Source: Pelomonas cellulosilytica (GTDB lineage Bacteria > Pseudomonadota > Gammaproteobacteria > Burkholderiales > Burkholderiaceae_C). From it: a DNA stretch of 64,000 nt. The DNA is taken from assembly GCF_021353265.1 (NCBI RefSeq), contig NZ_JAJTWU010000007.1:62001-126000 (forward strand), in the 5' to 3' direction. Position 1 is the stretch's first letter, and each line of letters starts with the position of its first letter. The position numbers were made by a program, and so were the translations under genes. This document shows, piece after piece, positions 1-8,400 of this stretch. The notes under the pieces were generated by a model that had not been told where the DNA came from, searched no databases, and saw nothing but the letters and a program-made list of their open reading frames with translations.

Positions 1-579
1 AGTCTGCTGTTCGGCGAAGGCCGCACCACCGGCTTCGATTGCGGGCCGGCCAACTGCCTAATGGATGGCTGGATCGCCCAGCACCAGGGCCGCGCCTTCG
101 ACGCCGATGGCGCCTGGGCGAGCACGGGCCGGGTCTCGCCGGCGCTGCTGGCCACACTGCTGGCCGAGCCCTTCTTCGCTGCGGCGCCGCCCAAGAGCAC
201 CGGCCGCGACCTCTTCCACCTCGGCTGGCTGCAGGCGCGGCTGCCGGCTGGCGTGCCGCCCGAGAACGTGCAGGCCACGCTGCTGGAGCTCAGCGCGCGC
301 TGCGTGGCCGATGCGCTGCAAGCGCACATGCCGCAGGCGGCGACACTGATCGCCTGCGGCGGCGGCGCGCTCAACGGGGCGCTGCTGCGCCGCCTGGCGT
401 CGCTGCTGCCCGGCGTCAGGCTTCAGACCAGCGCCGAGCGCGGCCTGCCGGTCGACCAGGTGGAAGCGGCCGCCTTCGCCTGGCTGGCGCATCGCTTCGT
501 CGAGCGGTTGCCGGGCAACCTGCCGGCCGTCACCGGCGCCGCGGGTCCGCGGCTGCTCGGCGCGCTGTACCCGGCCTGA
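1..579 (+). CDS. anmK: Anhydro-N-acetylmuramic acid kinase AnmK, C-terminal part (5' end outside window)
   Basis: The frame is open from base 1, so the gene begins before the window; 192 residues are visible out of about 370 usual. AnmK is a cytoplasmic kinase that phosphorylates and opens 1,6-anhydro-MurNAc during cell-wall recycling. The visible part has the family signature GFDCGPANCLMDGW, followed by the C-terminal ATPase-fold motif CGGGALNGALLRRL. It ends convergently, 7 bp from the stop of the minus-strand exporter gene. The family is assigned from these motifs; nothing can be said about the start or promoter. Confidence 0.9.
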   Translation, partial: SLLFGEGRTTGFDCGPANCLMDGWIAQHQGRAFDADGAWASTGRVSPALLATLLAEPFFAAAPPKSTGRDLFHLGWLQARLPAGVPPENVQATLLELSARCVADALQAHMPQAATLIACGGGALNGALLRRLASLLPGVRLQTSAERGLPVDQVEAAAFAWLAHRFVERLPGNLPAVTGAAGPRLLGALYPA

Positions 580-586
580 CCGGCGC

Positions 587-1999
587 TCAGCCGGCCTCGG
601 GCGGGTCGGTCTCCGGCCGCGACGGCACCGCCCGGCTGTCGGCCGCGTCGAGCTGCCAGAAGATGCCGGCCGACGCGACGGTGATCAGCGCCATGCTGCC
701 GAAGGTCGCGCGGAAGGCCTGCAGCGTCTGCCCGGCGCCGAAGAACTCCGTGAACGCTGCCAGCACCGCGCCGGCCGCCGCCACGCCCATGCCCATCGCC
801 AGCATCTGCACCATGCTCAGCAGGCTGTTGCCGCTGCTGGCCATGGCCGGTTCCAGGTCCTTCAGCGTCAGCGTGTTCATGGCCGTGAACTGCAGCGAGT
901 TGACCGCGCCGAACGCGGCCAGCTGCAGCACACTGAACAGCAGCGGCTGCTGCGGCGACGAGAAGGCAAAGCTCGCCATCGTCAGCCCGATGAGGCCGGT
1001 ATTGACCACCAGCACGCGCCGGTATCCGTGGCGCACGATCAGCGGCGTCGCGACGCGCTTGACCGACATGCTGGCCAGTGCGACCGGCAGCATCATCATG
1101 CCGGCCTGGGCCGGCGAATACCCCATCGTCACCTGCAGCAGCAGCGGGATCAGGAAGGGCATGCACGAGCTGCCCAGCCGCGAGAACAGGTTGCCCAGCA
1201 GGCCGATGCGCAGCGAGCCGATGCCGAAGAGTCGCGGAGAGAACAGCGGGCGCGGCTTGCGCGCCGCATGCAGCCAGTAGGCGGCGAGGCTGGCCAGGCC
1301 GAAGATCATCAACACCAGCACTGACGCCTGGCGCAGGCCGAGGCTGGACAGGCCATCCAGCGCCAGCGACAGCGCCGCCATGCCGAAAGCCAGCATCAGG
1401 TAGCCGCCCACGTCGAAGCGCACGCGCTCGGCGGCCGGCGGCTGCGGCATGAAGCGCAGCGTCGCCAGCACGCCGACGAGGCCCACCGGCAGGTTGATCA
1501 GGAAGATCCAGTGCCACGACGCCGCCTCGACAAGCCAGCCGCCCAGCGTCGGGCCGATCAGCGGGCCGACGAGGCCCGGGATGGCGACGAAGCTCATCGC
1601 CTGCAGGAAGCGCTCGCGCGGGAAGGTGCGCAGCACGACCAGCCGCCCCACCGGCAGCAGCAGCGCGCCGCCCACGCCCTGCACGACGCGCGCGCTCACC
1701 AGCATCGTCAGGCTGCCGGACAAGGCGCACAGCACCGAGCCCAGCACGAACAGCACGATGGCGCCGATGTAGACGCGCCGCGTCCCGAAGCGGTCGGCCA
1801 TCCAGCCCGTGGCCGGAATGACGATGGCCATCGTCAGCGAGTAGGCGACGACGACCGACTGCATGCGCAGCGGGCTTTCGCCCAGGCTCGCCGCCATGGC
1901 CGGCAGTGCGGTATTGACGATGGTGGCGTCCAGCGTCTGCATGAAGAAGCCAAGGGCCACCAGCCACAGCAGCACGCGCTGGGAACGTTCCTGATCCAT
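587..1999 (-). CDS. mdtD: MFS multidrug transporter, DHA2 family (MdtD-like)
   Basis: This 470-residue inner-membrane protein is built almost entirely of hydrophobic helices, as expected for a 14-TM proton-drug antiporter. It resembles E. coli MdtD closely: LDATIVNTALPAMA in helix 1, the motif-A-like stretch GWMADRFGTRRVYIGA, then RVVQGVGGALLLPVGRL and GPLIGPTLGGWLVEAASWHW. The start is the ATG at 1999 (MDQERSQR); an upstream TTG at 2014 is less likely. It stands alone and is convergent with anmK. The substrate is not known; export of a toxic compound is inferred from the family. Confidence 0.88.
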   Translation of the reverse strand: MDQERSQRVLLWLVALGFFMQTLDATIVNTALPAMAASLGESPLRMQSVVVAYSLTMAIVIPATGWMADRFGTRRVYIGAIVLFVLGSVLCALSGSLTMLVSARVVQGVGGALLLPVGRLVVLRTFPRERFLQAMSFVAIPGLVGPLIGPTLGGWLVEAASWHWIFLINLPVGLVGVLATLRFMPQPPAAERVRFDVGGYLMLAFGMAALSLALDGLSSLGLRQASVLVLMIFGLASLAAYWLHAARKPRPLFSPRLFGIGSLRIGLLGNLFSRLGSSCMPFLIPLLLQVTMGYSPAQAGMMMLPVALASMSVKRVATPLIVRHGYRRVLVVNTGLIGLTMASFAFSSPQQPLLFSVLQLAAFGAVNSLQFTAMNTLTLKDLEPAMASSGNSLLSMVQMLAMGMGVAAAGAVLAAFTEFFGAGQTLQAFRATFGSMALITVASAGIFWQLDAADSRAVPSRPETDPPEAG

Positions 2000-2032
2000 G
2001 GGCAGAGAAGGCAAGGATGAAGACGCAAAGCA

Positions 2033-2056
2033 AAGAGCCGCCCGGAGGCGGCTCTT
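2033..2056 (-). terminator. Rho-independent terminator of erpA
   Basis: A 10-bp perfect stem (AAGAGCCGCC with GGCGGCTCTT) encloses a 4-base loop. On the minus strand it is followed by a T-rich run. It lies just after the erpA stop and before mdtD. Confidence 0.75.
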
Positions 2057-2075
2057 CAGCGACTGAGGTCGGCGA

Positions 2076-2438
2076 TCAGACCGAGAAGCTGGACCCGCAG
2101 CCGCAGGTCGTCGTCGCGTTCGGGTTCTTGATGACGAACTGGGCGCCCTGCAGGTCTTCCTTGTAGTCGATCTCTGCGCCCATCAGGTACTGCAGGCTCA
2201 TCGAGTCGATCAGCAACGTGACGCCGTTCTTCTGCATCTGCGTGTCGTCGTCGTTGACGGCCTCGTCGAACGTGAAGCCGTACTGGAAGCCCGAGCAACC
2301 GCCGCCCTGCACGAACACGCGCAGCTTCAGGTCCGGGTTGCCTTCCTCGGCGACGAGGTCGCGCACCTTGTCAGCGGCGCTGTCGGTGAAGACCAGGGGC
2401 GCGGGGATGTCGGTGGGGGTATCAAGCACGGCGCTCAT
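2076..2438 (-). CDS. erpA: Iron-sulfur cluster insertion protein ErpA
   Basis: A 120-residue A-type Fe-S carrier of full family length. It receives clusters from the Isc/Suf machinery and delivers them to apoproteins. The three cluster-ligand cysteines are present: [11 protein letters not shown] in the middle and CGCGSSFSV at the C terminus. It sits downstream of rpsI in the usual betaproteobacterial order, but the rpsI terminator between them suggests its own promoter at about 2440-2498. The start is the ATG at 2438. Confidence 0.95.
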   Translation of the reverse strand: MSAVLDTPTDIPAPLVFTDSAADKVRDLVAEEGNPDLKLRVFVQGGGCSGFQYGFTFDEAVNDDDTQMQKNGVTLLIDSMSLQYLMGAEIDYKEDLQGAQFVIKNPNATTTCGCGSSFSV

Positions 2439-2498
2439 GGCGGGGCTCCTGTGGGAATCGGTCGAAAAACGAATGTGGGGATTGTCCGCGCAAAAGCA

Positions 2499-2521
2499 AA
2501 AGGCCGCATGAAGCGGCCTTT
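2499..2521 (-). terminator. Rho-independent terminator of rplM-rpsI
   Basis: A 9-bp perfect stem (AAAGGCCGC with GCGGCCTTT) encloses a 5-base loop. On the minus strand TTTGCTTTTG follows. It lies directly after the rpsI stop. Confidence 0.8.
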
Positions 2522-2543
2522 CTGTCGAGTCGGGAAACGCCGA

Positions 2544-2936
2544 TCAGCGCTTGCTGAACTGCTTCCTGCGGCGGGCGCCGTGCAGACCGACCTTCTTACG
2601 CTCGACTTCACGCGCGTCACGCGTGACGAAGCCGGCGCGGCTCAGTTCGGGCTTCAGCGTCGCGTCGTAGTCAATCAGCGCGCGGGTGATGCCCAGGCGC
2701 AGCGCACCGGCCTGGCCGGACTCGCCGCCACCGTGCACGTTGACCTTGATGTCGAAGGCTTCACCGTTGTTCGTCAGCAGCAGGGGCTGCTTGGCGATCA
2801 TGATGGACGTGCCGCGGCCGAAGTAGCTCTCGATGGGCTTGCCGTTGACGACGATCTGGCCCGTGCCCTTCTTGATGAAGACACGAGCGACCGACGACTT
2901 GCGACGGCCGGTACCGTAATTCCAGTTTCCGATCAT
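2544..2936 (-). CDS. rpsI: 30S ribosomal protein S9
   Basis: A 130-residue protein of normal length. It carries the S9 hallmarks [15 protein letters not shown] at the N terminus and [20 protein letters not shown] at the basic C terminus, whose tail reaches the P-site tRNA. It is co-transcribed with rplM, 9 bp upstream on the same strand. The start is the ATG at 2936. Confidence 0.98.
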   Translation of the reverse strand: MIGNWNYGTGRRKSSVARVFIKKGTGQIVVNGKPIESYFGRGTSIMIAKQPLLLTNNGEAFDIKVNVHGGGESGQAGALRLGITRALIDYDATLKPELSRAGFVTRDAREVERKKVGLHGARRRKQFSKR

Positions 2937-2945
2937 GGCCGTTCC

Positions 2946-3374
2946 TTAGATCTCGAGAGCCTTGGGCTGCTGGGCGGTGTGCGGGTGCGTGGGACCTGCA
3001 TAGACCTTCAGCTTCTTGACCATGGCGTAACCCAGCGGGCCCTTGGGCAGCATGCCCTTGACGGCCTTCTCCAGCGCGCGGCCGGGGTGCTTGGCTTGCA
3101 TGTCCTTGAACTTCGTGGCGTAGATGCCGCCAGGGAAGCCCGAGTGACGGTAGTACACCTTGTCGGTGGCCTTGTTGCCGGTGACGCGGAGTTTGTCGGC
3201 GTTGACGATGACGATGAAATCACCCGTATCGACGTGAGGCGTGTAGATGGCCTTGTGCTTGCCGCGCAAACGGAGTGCCACTTCGCTGGCAACACGTCCG
3301 AGCACCTTGTCGGTGGCGTCAATCACAAACCACTCGTGCGTCACTTCGGCCGGCTTGGCGCTGAAGGTCTTCAT
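2946..3374 (-). CDS. rplM: 50S ribosomal protein L13
   Basis: The 142-residue protein starts at [11 protein letters not shown], the conserved L13 N terminus. The frame stays open 29 codons further upstream, but that stretch has no family match and I reject it. Typical motifs are [26 protein letters not shown] and [17 protein letters not shown]. It is the first gene of the rplM-rpsI operon. The roughly 200-bp gap up to 3580 holds its promoter and leader, divergent from the acetyltransferase gene. Confidence 0.98.
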   Translation of the reverse strand: MKTFSAKPAEVTHEWFVIDATDKVLGRVASEVALRLRGKHKAIYTPHVDTGDFIVIVNADKLRVTGNKATDKVYYRHSGFPGGIYATKFKDMQAKHPGRALEKAVKGMLPKGPLGYAMVKKLKVYAGPTHPHTAQQPKALEI

Positions 3375-3579
3375 GAGAGTTGCTTTCGCTGTGCCGGCCT
3401 TGAAAAGACCGGCGTTGGATGGCTGAAACTTCGACCGGCCTCGGTGCTGTGTCTGTTGCACAGCCTCTCGGCACGGCTCTTTCCCGCAGCCTTTTGACGG
3501 AAAAGCCCACGAGTGTAGCAGCCCGGCCCTTGGTTTGAAAAGGCCGCGGCAGTACCCTAGCCTGCAGCCGCGACGTCAT

Positions 3580-4386
3580 ATGTCCTCCCAGCCACCCGCT
3601 CCCCCCGCCACACAGTCCGCCGACGCACCGGCGGACTGGGACGACGCGCTGTCGGCCTTCGGGCCGCCGCGACCGGTCGCGGAGCCGGCATCGCCGCCCG
3701 GCGCGCTGGCCGCCCCGCTGGCGACTGCGCGCGCCGCACTGGAACGGCTGTCTACCTGGGTGGCCATCCGCTCCCTCGGCCGGCGCCACAGGCACCGCAT
3801 CGTCGACCACCTGCTGGCGCTGGACGACCGCGACCGCTATCTGCGCTTCGGCTACCTGGCGTCGGACGAGCAGATCCGGCGCTACGCGCTGAACATCGAC
3901 TTCAACCGCGACGAGGTGCTGGGCATCTTCAACCGCCGCCTGCAGCTCGTCGCGCTGGCCCACCTGGCCTATGGCGAGCCGCTGCCGGCCGACCCGTCGC
4001 GCACGATGGCCGAGTTCGGCGTCTCGGTACTGCCGCAATCACGCGGCCGGGGCCTGGGACGGCGGCTGTTCGACACCGCGGCGCTGCATGCCCGCAACCG
4101 CGGCATCGACACGCTCTTCATCCACGCGCTGACCGAAAACCGCCCCATGCTGCACATCGCCACGGCGGCCGGTGCCGTGGTCGAGCGGGGCGGCAGCGAG
4201 TCCGCCGCCTGGTTGCGGTTGCCGCCCGAGTCCTTCGGCTCGCAGGTCGAGCAGGCGCTGGAGCGGCATCTCGGCGAGATCGACTTCCAGTTCAAGCGCC
4301 AGGCGCAGGTGATCAGCGAGTTCGTCGACAGCGTGGCCGAGGTCAAGTCCCACTTCGACGCCACCGGTCGCGCGGCCAAGGAGTGA
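3580..4386 (+). CDS. GNAT family N-acetyltransferase
   Basis: A 268-residue protein. Its first 65 residues are Pro/Ala-rich and probably disordered; the acetyltransferase fold follows. The acetyl-CoA pyrophosphate-binding motif is visible as QSRGRGLGRRLFDTAA, followed by ALTENRPMLHIATAAGA in the position of the last core helix. The ATG at 3580 is chosen over an in-frame upstream start at 3535 because the extra 15 residues are low-complexity. The substrate is unknown. It is divergent from rplM. Confidence 0.8.
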   Translation: MSSQPPAPPATQSADAPADWDDALSAFGPPRPVAEPASPPGALAAPLATARAALERLSTWVAIRSLGRRHRHRIVDHLLALDDRDRYLRFGYLASDEQIRRYALNIDFNRDEVLGIFNRRLQLVALAHLAYGEPLPADPSRTMAEFGVSVLPQSRGRGLGRRLFDTAALHARNRGIDTLFIHALTENRPMLHIATAAGAVVERGGSESAAWLRLPPESFGSQVEQALERHLGEIDFQFKRQAQVISEFVDSVAEVKSHFDATGRAAKE

Positions 4387-4531
4387 CAGCGTGAGCCGCG
4401 CACCGCCCGGCATCCCCCAGCCCGGGGGCTCCCCGGATTTGCGAGCAATGTCGTGTCACCTGATTACGCTACATTGAACTCCCAATGCGCCGCGTCTGTC
4501 GTCGGCGATGCCGCCGAACTGCCCGAGGGAC

Positions 4532-5401
4532 ATGCCGTACGCCACCTACTGGATCGCCGCGCTGGCTGTTTGCGTGCTGGGCCTGGCTATCAGCCTGGTC
4601 TGGGCGCTACGCCGGCCCGCCTACGCCAATAGGGGGCTGCCAGCGGAGTGGTCACTCACCGCCCGGCCGGTTTTCACCGGCGACGAGCGGCGTGTCTTCA
4701 GGCTGCTTCGCGAGGCGCTGCCGCACCACGTCGTGCTGTCCAAGCTGCCGCTGGTGCGCTTCTGCCAGCCGACCGAGGCCAAGGAAGTACGCTATTGGTT
4801 CGACCTCCTCGGCACGTCCCACGTCACCTTCGCGGTCTGCAGCCCCAACGGCCGCGTGCTGGCCGCCATCGACCTCGAAGGCGAGCGCGGCGTGACGCCC
4901 CGCAGCCTTCAGATCAAGCACGCCGTGCTGTCCGCCTGCCGCGTGCGCTACCTGCGCTGCGCGGTCGACCACCTGCCCAGCATCGCCGAGCTGCAGCTGC
5001 TGGTGCCGCAGGGCAGCAACTCTCGTGGCCCGCTGCCGGCGCCCGTGGTGGCTGCCGCCAGCCTGCCCCGGCGCCGCCCTGCATTGGGGAGTGACGAGGA
5101 GTTCAGCAGCGATTGGGGCCAGTTCTCGCAGCCACTGCCGCTGTGGCAGGACGCCGGCGTCTTCAGCGGGGCCGACGGCTACGGCGAGCGCCAACCCGCC
5201 CCGCCCCATCCCCAGTACCTGCCCACGGCTCCGATGCCGCCGCAGCGTCGCGCGCCCCAGCGCAGCATCGACCCCCACCGCTTCAACCCGCACACGCTGC
5301 CGGTACTGGACGATGCCGATGACGAGGCGATGATGGACGACATCGTCGGCGTCGTGGTGGACGCCCCGCGCTACGCCAGCGAGCGCCCGCGCCGCCGCTG
5401 A
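4532..5401 (+). CDS. Membrane-anchored DUF2726 domain protein
   Basis: A 289-residue protein. An N-terminal hydrophobic helix (about residues 4-25, ending LVWALRRP) anchors it to the membrane. A nuclease-fold-like DUF2726 region follows (about 45-150), with VVLSKLPLVRFCQP, TFAVCSPNGRVLAAIDLEGE and a central KHAVLSACRVRYLR. The C-terminal third is Pro/Arg-rich and looks disordered. The start is the ATG at 4532, with GAGGGA just upstream. The function is unknown. DUF2726 proteins have a restriction-endonuclease-like core, but I cannot show activity here. Confidence 0.7.
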   Translation: MPYATYWIAALAVCVLGLAISLVWALRRPAYANRGLPAEWSLTARPVFTGDERRVFRLLREALPHHVVLSKLPLVRFCQPTEAKEVRYWFDLLGTSHVTFAVCSPNGRVLAAIDLEGERGVTPRSLQIKHAVLSACRVRYLRCAVDHLPSIAELQLLVPQGSNSRGPLPAPVVAAASLPRRRPALGSDEEFSSDWGQFSQPLPLWQDAGVFSGADGYGERQPAPPHPQYLPTAPMPPQRRAPQRSIDPHRFNPHTLPVLDDADDEAMMDDIVGVVVDAPRYASERPRRR

Positions 5402-5441
5402 AGCCCGCGTCGATCAGCGCCCGACCGGCGACACTTGCCGG

Positions 5442-6506
5442 ATGCACGCTGCCACCCCTGACCTCAGCTTCGGCGACCTGACGCCGGAGTTCATGCTCGA
5501 CGCGCTCGACGCCGCCGGCCTGCGCGCCGATGGCCGGATGCTGCAGCTGAACTCGTTCGAGAACCGCGTGCTGCAGGTTCACCTGGAGGACAGCCGCCAG
5601 GGCGCTCAGGTCGCCGTCGCCAAGTTCTACCGCCCCGCCCGCTGGAGCGACGCGCAGATCCTCGAAGAACACGCCTTTGCCGCCGAGCTGGCCGCCGCCG
5701 AGGTGCCGGTGGCCGCGCCGTGGACGCTGGAGGGCGGCTCCACGCTGTTCCATTACGAGGGCCAGCGCCTGGGCGTCACACCGCGCCAGGGCGGGCGCGG
5801 GCCGGAGCTGGAAGACCCCGAGGTGCTGCGCTGGATCGGCCGGTTGCTGGCCCGGCTGCACGGCGTGGGCCGGCAACGGCCGTTTGGCGAGCGACTGCAC
5901 TGGGCCAGCGCTGCCCCGGCCCAGGCGGCGCGAGACTGGCTCATCGGCCACGACGCCATCCCGCCCGAGATCGCTCCTAGTTGGGACGACGCCGCGCGCC
6001 GCTGCCTCGACGCCATCCAGGCCGCTTTCGACAGCCTGCCCGACCTGCAGCTCACGCGGCTGCACGGCGACTGCCACCCCGGCAACATCCTGTGGACGCC
6101 CGACCGCGGCCCGCATTTCGTCGACCTGGACGACGCCGTCATGGGGCCGGTCGTGCAGGACCTGTGGATGTTGCTGCCCGGCGGCGACGACGCCGAGGCC
6201 GCGCGCCGGCTGCTGAACGCCGTGCTCGATGGCTACGAGCAGATCGCCGAGTTCGACGATCGCGAGCTGCGCCTCATGGAGCCGCTACGCACGATGCGCA
6301 TGATTCACCACAGTGCCTGGCTGGCCCGCCGCTGGGGCGACCCGGCCTTCCCGCTCGCTTTCCCGTGGTTCGGCACGCCCAACTACTGGCTGGATCAGGT
6401 CGCCAAGCTGCGCGAGCAGCTGGAGGCGATGAAGCCCAAGGACGCCCCGCCGACGCTCGCGCGGGACGAGGACATCGCTGACTTCGACGGCGACGGCTTC
6501 GCCTGA
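5442..6506 (+). CDS. srkA: Stress response kinase SrkA (YihE)
   Basis: A 354-residue Ser/Thr kinase of the choline-kinase/APH fold that counters stress-induced death in E. coli. Family features are LQLNSFENRVLQVHLED at the N terminus, KFYRPARWSD in the Lys loop, the catalytic loop LTRLHGDCHPGNILWTP and the metal-binding HFVDLDDAVMGP. Length matches the family. It is 40 bp after the DUF2726 gene and could share its transcript. It converges with the YCII gene. Confidence 0.92.
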   Translation: MHAATPDLSFGDLTPEFMLDALDAAGLRADGRMLQLNSFENRVLQVHLEDSRQGAQVAVAKFYRPARWSDAQILEEHAFAAELAAAEVPVAAPWTLEGGSTLFHYEGQRLGVTPRQGGRGPELEDPEVLRWIGRLLARLHGVGRQRPFGERLHWASAAPAQAARDWLIGHDAIPPEIAPSWDDAARRCLDAIQAAFDSLPDLQLTRLHGDCHPGNILWTPDRGPHFVDLDDAVMGPVVQDLWMLLPGGDDAEAARRLLNAVLDGYEQIAEFDDRELRLMEPLRTMRMIHHSAWLARRWGDPAFPLAFPWFGTPNYWLDQVAKLREQLEAMKPKDAPPTLARDEDIADFDGDGFA

Positions 6507-6518
6507 GCCACGCCGCCG

Positions 6519-6905
6519 CTAGCGCCGCCAGGCCGGCGGCGTCTCGTTGCTGCGCACCGAAACGTCGGCGCGGCTGCCGTCCAGCTGACGGATCTCCAGC
6601 GTCAGTCCGTATTGCAGGCAGGGGTTCCCGGCAGCGATGGCCGCGGCCTGCTCCAGCGTCTCGGCCACGATGAACCAGAAGCCGCCGATCCACTCCTTGG
6701 TCTCGGCAAAGGGGCCGTCTGACACCAGCCCCTTGCCGACGACACGGGCGCCCGGTTCCAGACGGCTACCGGGCTTGAGCCGGCCCTCGGCCAAGCCCCG
6801 CTCGTACCAGACGTAGAAGGCATCGATGGCGGCCTGCACGTCCTGCGGGCGGGCGTCGTCGTCCCACTGCCCGCGGGACAGCACCAAGTAGTCGTTCGTC
6901 GGCAT
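6519..6905 (-). CDS. YCII-related (DGPF) domain protein
   Basis: A 128-residue cytoplasmic protein with the hallmark SDGPFAETKEWIGGFW of the DGPF/YCII family, a ferredoxin-like fold of mostly unknown enzymatic role. The start is the ATG at 6905, with AGGAG 8 bases upstream. It follows the SnoaL-like gene by 21 bp on the same strand and is probably co-transcribed with it. Confidence 0.85.
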   Translation of the reverse strand: MPTNDYLVLSRGQWDDDARPQDVQAAIDAFYVWYERGLAEGRLKPGSRLEPGARVVGKGLVSDGPFAETKEWIGGFWFIVAETLEQAAAIAAGNPCLQYGLTLEIRQLDGSRADVSVRSNETPPAWRR

Positions 6906-6926
6906 CGGCAATCTCTCCTATGCGAG

Positions 6927-7328
6927 TCAGGCCGCCGGCTTCACCGGCGTCAACAGATTGGCGTCGCGGGCGATCAGCCAGCGGCCAGCCACTTTCCTCA
7001 GCACCGTTAGCGTCGGGCCGGCGCGCTCGATGGGCGCGGCGCCGGGCGGGCGCACCGTCACGTGCAGCTGGGCCCGCATGAAGGCGCAGTCGCCGTGGAC
7101 CTCGATCTCCTGGATGTCGCTGGCGCCGTCGATCACCATCGCCGGACCCTGCGCCGCCTGCGTGCGCGACAGCGCGGCGAACTCGTCCTTGGGCATCGGC
7201 GGCCGGCCCGCGACGAGGAAGACAGCGTCGTCCGCCATCAGCGCCAGCACGGCGTCCACGTCACCCGACCGGGTGGCGGCCATCCAGCGGGAGACGAGCT
7301 CCCGGATCTGCGATTCGTCGGCGTTCAT
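6927..7328 (-). CDS. SgcJ/EcaC-type SnoaL-like (NTF2 fold) protein
   Basis: A 133-residue single-domain protein of the NTF2/SnoaL superfamily. IRELVSRWMAATRSGDVDAV and LALMADDAVFLVAGRPPM mark the N-terminal helices, and WLIARDANLLTP the last strand. The frame continues upstream to 8288, but the true start is the ATG at 7328; the rest lies antisense to imuA. It pairs with the YCII gene. The substrate is unknown. Confidence 0.82.
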   Translation of the reverse strand: MNADESQIRELVSRWMAATRSGDVDAVLALMADDAVFLVAGRPPMPKDEFAALSRTQAAQGPAMVIDGASDIQEIEVHGDCAFMRAQLHVTVRPPGAAPIERAGPTLTVLRKVAGRWLIARDANLLTPVKPAA

Positions 7329-7408
7329 GCGCGGTCCTGTCGGGGCAGCGGTGGGCTTGCACGATAACCGCGAGCGGCCCGAGAACCCGAGCAGCGCACA
7401 GGAAAATA

Positions 7409-7424
7409 CTGGATATAAATACAG
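7409..7424 (+). promoter_or_regulatory. LexA box (SOS operator) of imuA-imuB-dnaE2 copy 1
   Basis: CTGGATATAAATACAG fits the CTG-N10-CAG LexA consensus with an AT-rich centre. It stands in otherwise GC-rich DNA about 95 bp before the imuA start. SOS control of this operon type is established in proteobacteria. Confidence 0.85.
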
Positions 7425-7518
7425 CCTTGTGCTCTGATCCAAGCTCCGGTTCCTTCCCCGTGCCACTTCAGTTCCGCCTCGTGCCACTGTCGCCGACCAC
7501 TGTTCTCCGCCCAGGCCC

Positions 7519-8400
7519 ATGCTGCCCGACACCGCCTCTTCTTCCGCGTTCACCCCGGCCCCGGCCCGCCCGCCGGGCGCGCCGGTGGGCGGGCCAGGGC
7601 CGCTGGACGACGCGCTGCTGCAAGGCCGGCTGTGGCGCGGCAGCAGCCTGGGCGCCACCGCCGACCCCACGCTGCCCAGCGGCTTCCCGGCGCTGGACGC
7701 CCAGCTGCCCGGCGGCGGCTGGCCGCTGCGCGCCGTCACCGAGCTGCTGACGCCGCAGGCCGGCGTACTGGAGTGGCGGCTGCTGGCGCCAGGCCTGCGC
7801 GGCTGGTGGGCCCAGAACGGCCGGCCCGCCCCGCCGCCACCGGGCCGCGCCCACGGCACCGAGCTCGCACCGCGCCGGCTGCTGCTGGTCAACCCGCCCT
7901 GGTGCCCCCACCTGCCCGGCCTGCAAGCACTGGGCCTGCCGGCCGCGGCTCTGGTGTGGGTGCAGTCCCACACGCCGGCCGAAGCCCTGTGGGCAGCCGA
8001 GCAGGCCATCAAGTCGCGCGTGGCCGTACTGGCCTGGCTGCCCGAGGCGCGGCCGGAGCAGGTGCGGCGGCTGCAGGTCAGCGCCCTCGCGTCGGACGCG
8101 CCGGCCTTCCTGATGCGGCCCGAGCGCGCCGCGCAGCAGTCGTCCGCCGCGCCGCTGCGACTGGCCGTGCGGCCGGGCGACGGCTGGGCGCTGGACGTGC
8201 AGCTGTTCAAGCGCCGTGGCCCGACGCACGAGGGCTGGCTGTCGCTGCCGGCCGTGCCAGCTGCGGTGGAGCCGCTGCTAACTGCCAATCGCCGCCAACT
8301 GCTGCCGCCGGTGCAGCCGCGGCCCGAGCCGGCCCCGGCGGCGGCCGACCTGTCGATGGAGCGCGCTGATGCGCTGGCTCGCGCTGTGCTGCTCGGCTGA
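7519..8400 (+). CDS. imuA: Translesion synthesis accessory protein ImuA (resident copy)
   Basis: A 293-residue RecA-like/SulA-like protein of the SOS mutasome; it works with ImuB and DnaE2 at lesions. Visible features are LPSGFPALDAQLPGGGWPLRAVTELL near the start of the fold (given here in parts: LPSGFPALD, LPGGGWP), LWAAEQAIKSRVAVLAWLP in the middle, and a Pro-rich tail. The start is the ATG at 7519. It is first in imuA-imuB-dnaE2, overlaps imuB by 32 bp and follows a LexA box. A second copy lies at 40135-40974. Confidence 0.92.
   Translation: MLPDTASSSAFTPAPARPPGAPVGGPGPLDDALLQGRLWRGSSLGATADPTLPSGFPALDAQLPGGGWPLRAVTELLTPQAGVLEWRLLAPGLRGWWAQNGRPAPPPPGRAHGTELAPRRLLLVNPPWCPHLPGLQALGLPAAALVWVQSHTPAEALWAAEQAIKSRVAVLAWLPEARPEQVRRLQVSALASDAPAFLMRPERAAQQSSAAPLRLAVRPGDGWALDVQLFKRRGPTHEGWLSLPAVPAAVEPLLTANRRQLLPPVQPRPEPAPAAADLSMERADALARAVLLG

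Noticed and set aside
423-2033. 536-codon minus-strand frame over the MFS exporter
   Set aside because: Arg/Ala-rich shadow in another frame of mdtD; the real protein is the hydrophobic 470-residue frame.
7329-8288. Upstream extension of the SnoaL-like gene
   Set aside because: Antisense to imuA and runs through its LexA box.
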